From the NCBI GenBank assembly GCA_031266215.1, contig JAISBL010000107.1, positions 1 to 34,927 on the forward strand: a DNA stretch of 34,927 bases. Direction: 5' to 3'. The notes beneath the pieces are model-generated. The model saw only the letters and a program-made list of their open reading frames with translations, made no database searches and was not told the origin of the DNA. Below are positions 24,606 through 32,881 of the stretch, piece after piece. A program made the position numbers and the translations under genes. Every line of letters begins with the position of its first letter. Within the stretch, counting starts at the first letter, position 1. The stretch comes from Tannerellaceae bacterium. GTDB taxonomy: Bacteria > Bacteroidota > Bacteroidia > Bacteroidales > Tannerellaceae.

Positions 24606-25652
24606 TCAGTTGTTTTCCGGACGCAACCGGCGTACGGTGGCCCCGGCCTGCCACATCTCGCTGTTGCGGAGGGCGGCAAGTTCTTTTTCCAGACCTTCAC
24701 GGTAGTCGGGCCTGCCGTTGGTGTCGATGGAACGCTGCGCCTCACGTCCGGAGGCTACTTCTTCATAAAGCTTTTCGAAGACTGGCAGGGTGACGTCGTG
24801 GAAAGTCCCCATCCAGTCCAGCGCCCCGCGCTGGGCGGTGGTAGAGCAGTTGGCATACATCCAGTCCATACCGTTCTCGGCGAACAGGGGCATGAGCGAC
24901 TGGGTAAGCTCTTCTACCGTCTCGTTGAAAGCCTCCGAAGGATCATGCCCGTGCCGGCGCAGGGTCTCGTACTGTGCCAGCAGCAATCCCTGGATGGCGC
25001 CCATGAGCGTGCCGCGCTCTCCGGTGAGGTCTGAGTATACCTCTTTCCTGAAGGTGGTCTCAAACAGGTAGCCGGAGCCTACGCCGATGCCCAGCGCTAC
25101 GACGCGCTCCCAGGCTTTGCCGGTAGCGTCGCGGTAGATGGCGAAGCTGGAGTTTAGTCCCCGCCCCTGAAGGAACATCCGCCTCAGACTGGTGCCCGAT
25201 CCTTTGGGAGCTACCAGGATGACGTCTACGCCTTCGGGCGGTATGATGCTGGTGCGCTCCTTGTACGTGATGCCGAAGCCGTGCGAGAAGTAAAGCGCCT
25301 TGCCCGGCGTGAGTAACCCTTTGATGCGGGGCCATACCTCTATCTGCGCCGCGTCTGAGAGGAGGTACTGTACTATGGTCGCCCTCCGGCAGGCCTCTTC
25401 TATCTCAAAGAGCGTCTCGCCCGGCTTCCATCCGTCGGCCAGGGCCTTATCCCACGTTTTACCGCCGCTGCGCTGCCCGACGATAACGTTGAAGCCATTG
25501 TCGCGCAGGTTGAGGCTCTGTCCCGGCCCCTGAACGCCGTAGCCGATGACGGCTATGGTTTCGTCCTTCAATACTTCCTTAGCCCTTTCGAGGGGAAATT
25601 CGTCGCGGGTGACTACGTTCTCGTCTACCCCGCCAAAGTTTAATACTGCCAT
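24606..25652 (-). CDS. ilvC: Ketol-acid reductoisomerase
   Basis: 348 residues, normal for the Bacteroidota form. The Rossmann loop GYGVQGPGQ (37-45) binds NAD(P)H, followed by VIVGQRSGGKTW and the catalytic segments FSHGFGITY, APKGSGTSLRR, SDLTGERGTL and CSTTAQRGALDW. The enzyme converts acetolactate to dihydroxy-isovalerate (valine/leucine) and its isoleucine homologue. It is last in the ilvB-ilvN-thioesterase-ilvC operon, 43 bp after the thioesterase. The dihydroxyacid dehydratase gene ilvD is not in this window. Confidence 0.96.
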   Translation of the reverse strand: MAVLNFGGVDENVVTRDEFPLERAKEVLKDETIAVIGYGVQGPGQSLNLRDNGFNVIVGQRSGGKTWDKALADGWKPGETLFEIEEACRRATIVQYLLSDAAQIEVWPRIKGLLTPGKALYFSHGFGITYKERTSIIPPEGVDVILVAPKGSGTSLRRMFLQGRGLNSSFAIYRDATGKAWERVVALGIGVGSGYLFETTFRKEVYSDLTGERGTLMGAIQGLLLAQYETLRRHGHDPSEAFNETVEELTQSLMPLFAENGMDWMYANCSTTAQRGALDWMGTFHDVTLPVFEKLYEEVASGREAQRSIDTNGRPDYREGLEKELAALRNSEMWQAGATVRRLRPENN

Positions 25653-25695
25653 TGTTTAATGTTTTAGAGTGATTATTGTTTTTGTTGTGTGTATG

Positions 25696-26421
25696 TCATT
25701 GCCATGTGACGGCGGCGCGGCAGATGGCTTTTCCCTCATGGCAGACGGCCATGTGCCAGGCGTCTTCGAGCGGCTCGCGGCAGTGGATGGTGAGGTCCAT
25801 TCCGTATCTGCCTTCGGCCATGTAGGCGATCTCAAAGCGGGAGATGTCTTTTTGGGCGAAGAGGTCGAGGTCGAACCTGTCGAGCAGGTGTTCCATGTAC
25901 CTGATGCTGTTCAGGTGCCCGTTTATGTCGAGGTCGCTGTAGCGCACGCGGTAAGGCTCGCCGGCTACGAGATTTTCTACCGGAGGTATCTTGCCCGGCT
26001 TAGCTATCGGGCATGGGCGGTCGAGGTAGTAGACCCCGAGGCCTTCTGTGTCGAGAGGTGTCGGTCGGCGCGTTTCCAGACTGATGGCCGCCCATATGGA
26101 GCGGGCGTAGCCAAACACTCCCCTTGTGGCGGAAGTCAGTTCGAAACAGCGGTGGGTGAACATCCCTGCCGCACTTTCTATCCATGTGTATATCGTAATA
26201 TCTTCCGACAGCTCCGGGGTTGCGCTCATCTCTACAGCCAGGCGCGAGAGCACCCACGCGGCGCCCCGGCGCTGCATGTCGTTATACCCGAAGCCGCGCG
26301 AGGCTGCGTGAATAGTTGCCGCATGGAGAAGCTGCGCCCCGACGACGGGGATCGTAATGCGACGGCGGAAGTCCACCAGGTCTGAGTCTACATTGAAACT
26401 GAATGCGCCAACCTTGTCCAT
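25696..26421 (-). CDS. Acyl-ACP thioesterase in the ilv operon
   Basis: 241 residues with two hotdog repeats: the first has VVGAQLLHAATIHA and GAAWVLSRLAVEM, the second VRYSDLDINGHLNSIRYMEHLLD, whose D-x-N-x-H set is the family's catalytic core. It releases fatty acids from acyl carrier protein in the cytoplasm. The start lies 2 bp after the ilvN stop, so the genes are translated in series. A thioesterase of this type inside ilv operons is a known Bacteroidota arrangement; it may serve branched-chain fatty-acid homeostasis, which is inference. Confidence 0.9.
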   Translation of the reverse strand: MDKVGAFSFNVDSDLVDFRRRITIPVVGAQLLHAATIHAASRGFGYNDMQRRGAAWVLSRLAVEMSATPELSEDITIYTWIESAAGMFTHRCFELTSATRGVFGYARSIWAAISLETRRPTPLDTEGLGVYYLDRPCPIAKPGKIPPVENLVAGEPYRVRYSDLDINGHLNSIRYMEHLLDRFDLDLFAQKDISRFEIAYMAEGRYGMDLTIHCREPLEDAWHMAVCHEGKAICRAAVTWQ

Positions 26422-26423
26422 AT

Positions 26424-26972
26424 CTACGTTACGTTTATTTTCTTTTTCATTGATGAGAGCATGTCGCTCAGTCGCTCGACCTTGCTCTTTGTGATAGCTA
26501 TACGCCCGGAGCGGATGAACTGTAGTACGCCTATGGAGCGGCTCAGCTCTTCAAAAAGGGCCTGCGTCTCTGCGTAATGCCCGCTTTTTTCAAGCACTAT
26601 GTAGTCTTCGTTAACGTCCAGCATCCTTGCATTGTATTTACGGATAAGCTCCTCCACGCCGTCCAGCTTCATGAAAAGCCCGGCGCTTACCTTGTAGAGG
26701 GCTATCTCCTGGTGTACCAGATATTCGTCTGTGTTGTAGTAAGCCTTCAGTATATCCACACGTTTGTCTATCTGTTTAACCACCTTTTCTATCATGTCCT
26801 TTTCGGCAAAGGTGGTGATGGTAAACTTATGCACCCCTTCAATGGCCGAGGGCGAGACGGAGAGCGTCTCGATGTTCAACTGGCGGCGCGTGAAGATGAT
26901 GGTTATCTGATTAAGCAGGCCTACCGTGTTCTCCGAAAATATAATTACGGTGTATAATTGTTTTGTGTTCAT
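26424..26972 (-). CDS. ilvN: Acetolactate synthase small regulatory subunit
   Basis: 182 residues. The N-terminal ACT domain (YTVIIFSENTVGLLNQITIIF... NIETLSVSP) binds valine for feedback inhibition; the C-terminal half (VSAGLFMKLDGVEELIRKY) is the second regulatory domain. It activates and regulates the large subunit encoded immediately upstream, 34 bp away. The sequence ends in a basic tail (SSMKKKINVT). The ACT fold and gene order make the call firm; the symbol could also be ilvH. Confidence 0.93.
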   Translation of the reverse strand: MNTKQLYTVIIFSENTVGLLNQITIIFTRRQLNIETLSVSPSAIEGVHKFTITTFAEKDMIEKVVKQIDKRVDILKAYYNTDEYLVHQEIALYKVSAGLFMKLDGVEELIRKYNARMLDVNEDYIVLEKSGHYAETQALFEELSRSIGVLQFIRSGRIAITKSKVERLSDMLSSMKKKINVT

Positions 26973-27006
26973 ACTTTGATAAAATGGTGACGGTGACGGG
27001 AGAGGG

Positions 27007-28707
27007 TTACTCTCCCATGATAATACTGGTAATGGAAGCCCCGGCGGGCACCATGGGATAGACCATGCCCCGGGTCTCTACTTCGGCCACCAGCATGTAG
27101 GCTTCGTCGCAACCAAGCATCTCGCGGATGGCCTCGTCAAGTTCTTCACGTTCGCTCACCCGGCGGCTGCGTATGCCGTAGGCGCGGGCTATGGCTGCAA
27201 AGTCGGGGTTGATCATTGTGGTGGCCGAGTAGCGTTTGTCGAAGAACAGTTCCTGCCACTGCCGCACCATGCCGAGGTAGTTATTGTTGAGCACGATGAT
27301 CTTAACGTTCAGCCTCTCCTGCATTATAGTGCCAAGTTCCTGGATGGTCATCTGCAATCCTCCGTCGCCGGTGAAGAGGCATACGGTGCGTCCGGGGGCT
27401 CCCTCTTTGGCTCCGATAGCAGCCGGCAGTCCGAAGCCCATCGTCCCCAGTCCGCCCGAAGTGACTACGCTGCGTGTACGGCTGTAGCGAAAGTAGCGTA
27501 CGCCCATCATCTGGTTCTGCCCTACGTCGGTCACGAGCACGGCGTCGGACCCGGCCGCATCAGACACCTTGCGCACCACCTCGCCCATCTTCAGCCGACT
27601 ACCTGCCGCGGGGCTGATCTCCTTCACGACAACCTTCTCGTACTCCTCGCGCTCATCGGCCTCAAAGCTGTCTATCCAGTCCTTGTGTACGGCCGGGTTC
27701 AGCAGTCGCGCAACGGCGGGTAGCGTCTCCCTGGCGTCGCCCGGTACGGGCGCGTCTGTCGGGACGTTCTTGCCTATCTCTGAAAGGTCGATGTCAAAGT
27801 GTATGATCTTCGCCTGCCGGGCGTAAGACTGTAAGTTGCCTGTCACGCGGTCGTCAAAGCGCATCCCGATGCCTATAAGCACGTCGCAGTCGTTGGTTTT
27901 GCGGTTTGGCCCCACGTTACCGTGCATTCCCAGCAATCCTTTGTTCAGGCGGTAGCCGGAGGGCATGGCCGACAGTCCCAGCACAGTAGTTGCGGCCGGT
28001 ATATCGGCCTTTTCAAGGAAGTCGCGCAATTCGTTTTCCGCCCGGCCGAGTATCACGCCCTGCCCTACGAGCGCAAGCGGTTTCTTTGCCCCGTTTATCA
28101 GTGCGGCCGCACGGGCGATGCTTTCGGGGTCGATTACCGGTACAGGCTGGTAACTGCGTATAGAGGTCACCTTATTGTAGGCATAATCCGTCAGTCCCAG
28201 TTGTGCATCTTTGGCGAAGTCTATCACCACCGGGCCGGGCCGTCCGGAAGAGGCGATGTAGAAAGCCCGCGACACAGCCCAGGCAACCTCTTCGGGCCTG
28301 CGCACCTGATAAGCCCATTTGGTAATGGCCTGGGTGATGCCTATGACGTCTATCTCCTGAAAAGCGTCGCTGCCGAGCAGCGGTGAGGGTACCTGCCCGG
28401 ATATTACTACTATGGGCGTCGAGTCCATCATGGCGTCGGCTATTCCCGTGATGGTATTGGTAGCCCCGGGCCCGGAGGTGACAAGGACGACCCCCGTTTT
28501 GCCCGATACCCTTGCATAACCCTGCGCGGCATGTGTAGCGCCCTGCTCATGCCTGACGAGTATGTGTTTCAGCCGGTCGCTGTAACCATACAGGCAGTCG
28601 TAAAGGGGTATGACCTGTCCGCCGGGGTAGCCGAAGATAGTATCTGCACCTTCGGCGATCAATGTCCGGAGTAATGCCTCCGAACCGGTTATCAAATTCT
28701 TATCCAT
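27007..28707 (-). CDS. ilvB: Acetolactate synthase catalytic (large) subunit
   Basis: 566 residues. The cofactor-activating Glu54 lies in VRHEQGATHAAQGYARV, the FAD/pyruvate region includes DAFQEIDVIGITQAI, and the TPP motif runs from GDGGLQMTIQELG to LNNNYLGMVRQW. It joins two pyruvates, or pyruvate and 2-oxobutyrate, in the first common step of branched-chain amino acid synthesis. It is the first structural gene behind the leader-peptide attenuator. The start ATG at 28707 is 16 nt after the terminator U-run. Confidence 0.96.
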   Translation of the reverse strand: MDKNLITGSEALLRTLIAEGADTIFGYPGGQVIPLYDCLYGYSDRLKHILVRHEQGATHAAQGYARVSGKTGVVLVTSGPGATNTITGIADAMMDSTPIVVISGQVPSPLLGSDAFQEIDVIGITQAITKWAYQVRRPEEVAWAVSRAFYIASSGRPGPVVIDFAKDAQLGLTDYAYNKVTSIRSYQPVPVIDPESIARAAALINGAKKPLALVGQGVILGRAENELRDFLEKADIPAATTVLGLSAMPSGYRLNKGLLGMHGNVGPNRKTNDCDVLIGIGMRFDDRVTGNLQSYARQAKIIHFDIDLSEIGKNVPTDAPVPGDARETLPAVARLLNPAVHKDWIDSFEADEREEYEKVVVKEISPAAGSRLKMGEVVRKVSDAAGSDAVLVTDVGQNQMMGVRYFRYSRTRSVVTSGGLGTMGFGLPAAIGAKEGAPGRTVCLFTGDGGLQMTIQELGTIMQERLNVKIIVLNNNYLGMVRQWQELFFDKRYSATTMINPDFAAIARAYGIRSRRVSEREELDEAIREMLGCDEAYMLVAEVETRGMVYPMVPAGASITSIIMGE

Positions 28708-28723
28708 AAATATCAGTTATACA

Positions 28724-28755
28724 TAAAAAAAGCCCTTCTCTCTAAGGAGAAAGGC
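28724..28755 (-). terminator. Attenuator terminator and anti-terminator of the ilv operon
   Basis: In the minus-strand RNA, AGCCUUUCUC pairs with GAGAAGGGCU across a 6-nt loop (DNA 28731-28756) and is followed by seven U's (28724-28730). An alternative partner exists: GGAGAAAGGC (plus 28806-28815, codons 23-26 of the leader peptide) is perfectly complementary to GCCUUUCUCC of the terminator's first arm (plus 28746-28755), so an anti-terminator can form. Ribosomes that finish the leader peptide would cover this partner and allow the terminator. Confidence 0.92.
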
Positions 28756-28799
28756 TCTGAGCAATTTTTTAATAACACATTACGAACATTCATTATCCA

Positions 28800-28883
28800 T
28801 TACACGCCTTTCTCCGTCTGGTAGTCAATACTTAGAAGCACCACTGCCACCAGGATAACGATATGTAAGAGATTGTCCTTCAT
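28800..28883 (-). CDS. ilv leader peptide (27 aa)
   Basis: ATG at 28883 to TAA at 28800. The peptide starts MKDN, continues LLHIVILVAVVLLSI and ends DYQTEKGV; 13 of 27 residues are Leu, Ile or Val, 12 of them within residues 5-19. This is the control-peptide arrangement of branched-chain amino acid attenuators: ribosomes short of Leu-, Ile- or Val-tRNA stall in the middle and free the anti-terminator. CUGGUGG within the codon run can pair with CUACCAG downstream as the pause hairpin. The short length is why ordinary gene finding misses it. Confidence 0.92.
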   Translation of the reverse strand: MKDNLLHIVILVAVVLLSIDYQTEKGV

Positions 28884-28911
28884 AAATTACTATTCTTTTC
28901 TATAGGCGCCG

Positions 28912-28942
28912 CAAATGTAGAATAATAATTCATATCTGCAAA
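28912..28942 (-). promoter_or_regulatory. Promoter of the ilv leader and operon
   Basis: Minus strand TTTG (plus CAAA 28939-28942), 19 bp, then TACATTTG (plus 28912-28919). Both boxes and spacing match the Bacteroidota consensus. Transcription would start near 28905, about 22 nt before the leader-peptide ATG. Confidence 0.8.
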
Positions 28943-28960
28943 GAATGCCGATATTTTTTC

Positions 28961-29120
28961 CAGTGCTGACGCATCATTGATCAACGATGCCCTCCGAATT
29001 TCACCGGACGGCAGAAAACTCCCTGCATTGGACGCCTGACGTAGCCTTTGATGAAGATAACAGCCGGATGGGATATAAATACCCGGCAGGCTCCTGATAA
29101 ATCAGATACGTCAGCCCAGG
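28961..29120. mobile_element. About 160-bp MITE-like or internally deleted IS remnant
   Basis: The left end CAGTGCTGACGCATC (28961-28975) and the inverted right end CTGGGCTGACGTATC (read on the minus strand from 29119) match at 12 of 15 positions. The same end sequence appears at 32842 (CAGAGCTGACGCAT) and 34348 (CAGGGCTGACGCATC). The right half, read on the minus strand, shares about 60 bp with 34348-34410, including CTGATTTATCAGGAG. No transposase frame is inside. It lies between the ilv promoter and the RRM gene. Confidence 0.62.
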
Positions 29121-29201
29121 GAAGGATATAAACAAATATGAAGCTATCCGAATGGACAGTTTTTGAATATGATATCCCACCCTGTATAAAATAGTTTCGG
29201 C

Positions 29202-29513
29202 TTAATAACGATTTCTGTTGTATCCGCCACCGTTTCCGCCACGATTGTTGTAACCACCGCCACTTCTCTCTGTTTTAGGACGGGCGACGTTTACAATAAT
29301 TGTTTTTCCCTCAAAATCTGTTTCATTCAATTCTGAAATGGCATTTTGGCCTTCTGTGTCATCAGACATTTCTACAAAGCCAAAGCCGCGCGATCTGCCT
29401 GTTTCACGGTCTGTAATAATTTTAGCAGAAGTTACTTCTCCGTACGCTGCAAATAATTCCTGTAAACTTTCGCTTGTTGTGCTAAAGTTCAGATTTGATA
29501 CATAAATGTTCAT
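29202..29513 (-). CDS. RRM-domain RNA-binding protein
   Basis: 103 residues. A single RNA-recognition motif: RNP2 as IYVSNL (3-8) and RNP1 as SRGFGFVEM, flanked by the usual FSTTSESLQELFAAYGEV and GKTIIVNVARPK. The tail SGGGYNNRGGNGGGYNRNRY is glycine-rich and basic, as in many bacterial RRM proteins that bind RNA at low temperature. It follows the cold-shock gene by 28 bp on the same strand, in an A/T-rich block with helicase and cold-shock genes, which suggests an RNA-chaperone operon. Confidence 0.92.
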   Translation of the reverse strand: MNIYVSNLNFSTTSESLQELFAAYGEVTSAKIITDRETGRSRGFGFVEMSDDTEGQNAISELNETDFEGKTIIVNVARPKTERSGGGYNNRGGNGGGYNRNRY

Positions 29514-29541
29514 TTGTTTTTTATTTTATTATTATTATTGA

Positions 29542-29994
29542 TTATTGGTCACTCTTATTGGCAAGGGCGATCCTGACGGCATTCATACCTTTCTGACCGC
29601 GTTCCAACTCGAATGTTACCATATTTCCTTCTGTAATGGATGCCGGGGCGCTACTGACATGAAAAAAATACTTGTCTGTACTTCCTGTATGCTTGATGAA
29701 GCCATATCCTTTATCCTGATTAAAATATTCTACCCTGCCATTTAATACAATATCTTCCATATCTTCTTTTTTAGGAGTAGAGATAACGATATTTTCTATT
29801 TTTGTTTTCTGTTTTTTCGCCAGATCGGGAGGGGTATCTGTTATAACCCCATTCTCATCCACATATGCAATCATATTGTCAAACGAATCTGTCGGATTAT
29901 TTTTTCGTTCCTCTCTTCTCTGTTGCTTTTCTTTCCTCTTTTGTTGTTTATTTTTTTCTATTTCCCTTTTATTAAATGAATTTGATTTCGCCAT
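29542..29994 (-). CDS. Cold-shock-domain protein with a long basic N-terminus
   Basis: 150 residues. Residues 1-32 are highly basic and rich in Lys, Arg, Gln and Glu (REIEKNKQQKRKEKQQRREE), a likely disordered RNA-binding tail. A cold-shock domain begins near 84: GRVEYFNQDKGYGFIKH and KYFFHVSS, with RNP1 KGYGFI (95-100) and RNP2 YFFHVS (109-114). Known role: binds single-stranded nucleic acid and unwinds mRNA structure. It is twice the length of a plain Csp. It lies 57 bp after the small protein of the helicase operon. Confidence 0.9.
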   Translation of the reverse strand: MAKSNSFNKREIEKNKQQKRKEKQQRREERKNNPTDSFDNMIAYVDENGVITDTPPDLAKKQKTKIENIVISTPKKEDMEDIVLNGRVEYFNQDKGYGFIKHTGSTDKYFFHVSSAPASITEGNMVTFELERGQKGMNAVRIALANKSDQ

Positions 29995-30051
29995 ATCTAT
30001 ATTTGAAGTATTTGTGTTTAATTATTACTAAGTTATATTTTAGAACGGTTT

Positions 30052-30291
30052 TTATACCTTCGATTTATGCAGACTGATATATTTTTTCACCCTGGCATCA
30101 ATTTCTTCCTGCGATAAATGAGCCGGAAGCTCGATTGTAGTCCTGGCGCTAATAGCGATATGGATCACATCTCCGGATTTCTCTTTCGCACTTTTCAATA
30201 CATATCCGGCTTGCTGAGTTGCCGATGCTCTTTCGGAATGGGTTATTTCCCTTTCTTTTTTGTTTACGGGCGGTTTTTGTCTTGCTGCCAT
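30052..30291 (-). CDS. Small basic protein of the cold-shock operon, unknown function
   Basis: 79 residues from the ATG at 30291; a TTG at 30321 would add ten residues and abut the helicase stop, but ATG is preferred. The sequence starts MAARQKPPVNKKEREITHSE and continues to TTIELPAHLSQEEIDARVKKYISLHKSKV. It is basic and has no signal. I do not recognise the family. Co-location with helicase and cold-shock genes suggests a role in RNA handling, which is inference only. Confidence 0.6.
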   Translation of the reverse strand: MAARQKPPVNKKEREITHSERASATQQAGYVLKSAKEKSGDVIHIAISARTTIELPAHLSQEEIDARVKKYISLHKSKV

Positions 30292-30321
30292 ATTCGATTC
30301 GTTTAAAACAGATACCTGCAA

Positions 30322-31437
30322 TTAGTTTGATACCATAAGATTTTTCCCTGTCAGTTTTTGGATATCTTTAAGCATCGCCCTCTCATCATCGGCACAAAAT
30401 GTCAGCGCAGTACCTTTGTTTCCTGCTCTTCCTGTCCGCCCGATACGGTGTACATACGTTTCGGCAACATCAGGTAAGTCATAATTTATGACTAAATCCA
30501 GTTGATCTATATCAATTCCCCTGGCAGCGATATCTGTTGCAATAAGAGTTTGTATCTTGTGCAACTTAAAATCGGTCAGGGCGCGTTGCCTGGCATTCTG
30601 AGATTTATTTCCATGAATAGCTGCACTACCTATTCCGGATTTGCTGAGTATCCGTGCTATCTTATCTGCTCCATGCTTGGTACGGGAGAATATCAGTACT
30701 GATTTGCTTTTGTCTTTTTTCAGCAAATTTATGAGTAAGTCCTTCTTTTCCTGTTTTTCTACAAAATAGATATATTGTTTTATAGTATCTACAACCGATG
30801 ACACCGGGGTAACTTCCACCTTTACAGGATTACGTAAAATTGAACGCGAAAGGGTTGCGATAGATGAAGGCATTGTTGCCGAAAAGAAAAGAGTTTGTTT
30901 TTCTTTTGGAAGCTTAGGTAACAGGCGTTTAATATCATGGATAAATCCCATATCCAACATCCGGTCGGCTTCGTCAAGCACAAAATGGCGGATAGAATTC
31001 AAACTGACGATTCCCTGATTCATTAAGTCAAGCAAACGACCAGGGGTGGCGACCAAAATATCTATGCCGGTTTTCAATTCGTTTACCTGAGCGCTTTGCT
31101 TCACCCCTCCGTAAATTACACAATGACGGATACCTGTATATGGAGTGTAATCATTCAGGCTGTCATTGATCTGAATTGCCAGTTCACGGGTTGGAGTTAA
31201 GATCAATGCCTTAATTTCACTTTTCTTCCCTTTGACTTTATTCAAATACAATTGTTGTATGATTGGAAGAGAGAAGGCAGCGGTTTTACCTGTTCCTGTT
31301 TGCGCCAATCCCAGGATGTCGCAATTACTAAGAGCCGGAGCTATAGCCTGCTGTTGTACCGGAGTAGGATTTGTGTGTCCTTTTTCGTTTAGAGCTCTCA
31401 ATACCGGCTCAATAATGTTTAATTCTTTAAATGTCAT
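30322..31437 (-). CDS. DEAD-box RNA helicase
   Basis: 371 residues, a minimal helicase core. Q motif with TPVQQQAI (25-32), Walker A AQTGTGKT (45-52), TPTRELA, DEAD (155-158) followed by RMLDMGF, SAT (186-188), then TDIAARGIDIDQL and HRIGRTGRAGN. There is no C-terminal extension, so it resembles RhlE-type cold-shock helicases. It unwinds short RNA duplexes with ATP. A 7-bp inverted repeat lies in its leader 15 nt before the ATG. It is the first gene of the cold-shock block. Confidence 0.94.
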   Translation of the reverse strand: MTFKELNIIEPVLRALNEKGHTNPTPVQQQAIAPALSNCDILGLAQTGTGKTAAFSLPIIQQLYLNKVKGKKSEIKALILTPTRELAIQINDSLNDYTPYTGIRHCVIYGGVKQSAQVNELKTGIDILVATPGRLLDLMNQGIVSLNSIRHFVLDEADRMLDMGFIHDIKRLLPKLPKEKQTLFFSATMPSSIATLSRSILRNPVKVEVTPVSSVVDTIKQYIYFVEKQEKKDLLINLLKKDKSKSVLIFSRTKHGADKIARILSKSGIGSAAIHGNKSQNARQRALTDFKLHKIQTLIATDIAARGIDIDQLDLVINYDLPDVAETYVHRIGRTGRAGNKGTALTFCADDERAMLKDIQKLTGKNLMVSN

Positions 31438-31451
31438 ATTTTAATATTGAT

Positions 31452-31474
31452 CTGTTACAGATTCTGCGTAACAG
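31452..31474 (-). promoter_or_regulatory. Hairpin in the helicase leader near the RBS
   Basis: CTGTTAC (31452-31458) and GTAACAG (31468-31474) can pair in the leader RNA, only 15-37 nt before the helicase ATG. It could affect translation start, for example as a temperature-sensitive structure, but no function is shown. Confidence 0.4.
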
Positions 31475-31538
31475 TGTTTTTTTATTTTTAATTATTACAC
31501 CTCTTATCTGATAGCCTCAACCACGGCCTTTTCTGCAT

Positions 31539-32615
31539 TTACTTTACTCCTGCAAGTTTTGCATTCAGAAATTCAGCTTTTAGATTGGAGATAACTTCTT
31601 TCACAGTTGATATTTTCTGAGAGAGGTGAACATTTATTCCTGTAAATGCGTAACCTTTTTTCATATTACCTTTTGCTGCCTGATAAAGGCATTGGGCAAT
31701 ACAGTAAGGACTTTTAGTATAATCGCAGGTCTTTATACAGTGAAAAGGACAGGTTTTAGGCTTCTCCAGCCCTTTTTCTACACTTTGTATAAATTCACCG
31801 TCAATGGCCCTGCCCGGCATCCCGACGGGGCTTTGTATAATCTTTATATCTTCCTGTTTTGCATTCACAAAAACATTCTTAAACGTATCGGATGCATCGC
31901 ATTCGGTGGTAGTGACAAATATTGTACCCATTTGAATGCCCGAGGCGCCCATCTCAAGAAAACGGTATATATCTTTACCCGATGATATTCCTCCTGCCGC
32001 AATCACAGGTATATGTTTTTCTTCTTTATACGAACCGGCTATAGCCACAATTTCCGGGATAAGCTGTTCCAGAGAATATTTCTCATCTTCAAGTTGATTT
32101 ATTTTGAACCCTAAATGACCACCGGCCTTAGGACCTTCGACTACAATAGCGTCGGGCAAATAGTTATAATTATTTTTCCACTTGTCGCATATAATTTTGA
32201 CTGCCCGTGAAGAGGATAAGATAGGGACCAGCTTCGTTTTACTTTCAGCGGTCAGATAGGAAGGTAAATCGAGCGGTAATCCTGCTCCGGCGAAGATAAC
32301 GTCAACTTTTTCGGCTATCGATGTTTTTACCATATCGGCATAATTAGTCAGGGCTACCATGATATTTACTCCGATTATACCTTTACTCTTTTCTTTAGCC
32401 TTATTGATTTCCTCTTTCAATCCCGAAATACACTTGGCTAAATAATCCCCCGGAGATTTATGGTAAATTAAACCCAGACCGGCACATGATATAACCCCGA
32501 TACCTCCTTCGTTAGCAACGGCTGACGCCAGCCCTGACAGGGAAACGCCTATCCCCATTCCACCTTGTATAACCGGAAGTTTTACTTCCAGATTACCTAT
32601 AAAAAATGATTTCAT
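31539..32615 (-). CDS. Nitronate monooxygenase / 2-nitropropane dioxygenase-type flavin oxidoreductase
   Basis: 358 residues. An FMN barrel: VIQGGMGIGVSLSGLASAVAN, then IGVISCAG, GIIGVNIMV, VVEGPKAGGHLG and VIAAGGISSGKDI, GASGIQMGTIFVTT. Near the C-terminus is a Cys-rich stretch CPFHCIKTCDYTKSPYCIAQC, seen in related Bacteroidota enzymes. Known activity of the family is oxidation of nitronates, but several members are FabK-like enoyl reductases; the Cys-rich tail here leaves the role open. It is a separate unit upstream of the helicase operon with 101 bp between them. Confidence 0.85.
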   Translation of the reverse strand: MKSFFIGNLEVKLPVIQGGMGIGVSLSGLASAVANEGGIGVISCAGLGLIYHKSPGDYLAKCISGLKEEINKAKEKSKGIIGVNIMVALTNYADMVKTSIAEKVDVIFAGAGLPLDLPSYLTAESKTKLVPILSSSRAVKIICDKWKNNYNYLPDAIVVEGPKAGGHLGFKINQLEDEKYSLEQLIPEIVAIAGSYKEEKHIPVIAAGGISSGKDIYRFLEMGASGIQMGTIFVTTTECDASDTFKNVFVNAKQEDIKIIQSPVGMPGRAIDGEFIQSVEKGLEKPKTCPFHCIKTCDYTKSPYCIAQCLYQAAKGNMKKGYAFTGINVHLSQKISTVKEVISNLKAEFLNAKLAGVK

Positions 32616-32792
32616 TCTATTTGCAAAAATGTGTCACGATATTGCGTTTCACACCTTCGCGACGGATTAATACTATAAACAAGTAAGTTGATTTTTGATG
32701 TCAATTTTGACAATTGGAAGTCTCGTTGATAAGCAACGAAGCTAAACATTGCGAAGAAAAAAGATACAATATAAACTTGACTGTTCAAGTCG

Positions 32793-32800
32793 CAAAGATA
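32793..32800 (-). promoter_or_regulatory. -7 box candidate for the flavin oxidoreductase gene
   Basis: Minus strand TATCTTTG (plus CAAAGATA), a perfect TAnnTTTG about 178 bp before the ATG at 32615. No -33 box was found, and the leader would be long. Confidence 0.35.
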
Positions 32801-32841
32801 TGAAAATAATTTAAAGTTTATATTATTATCTTGTTTATTGC

Positions 32842-32855
32842 CAGAGCTGACGCAT
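32842..32855. mobile_element. IS end remnant
   Basis: CAGAGCTGACGCAT is a third copy of the end sequence found at 28961 and 34348. It lies 40 bp before the transposase fragment and reads toward it, as the left end of an internally deleted IS would. Confidence 0.5.
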
Positions 32856-32881
32856 TCTGAATGTACTTTTCATTTATGTAA

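Noticed and set aside
24525-24654. N-terminal extension of the Fic protein
   Set aside because: It runs through the ilvC hairpin and carries no Fic-like sequence; the inner ATG at 24525 starts MTNEADIWLS, which fits better.
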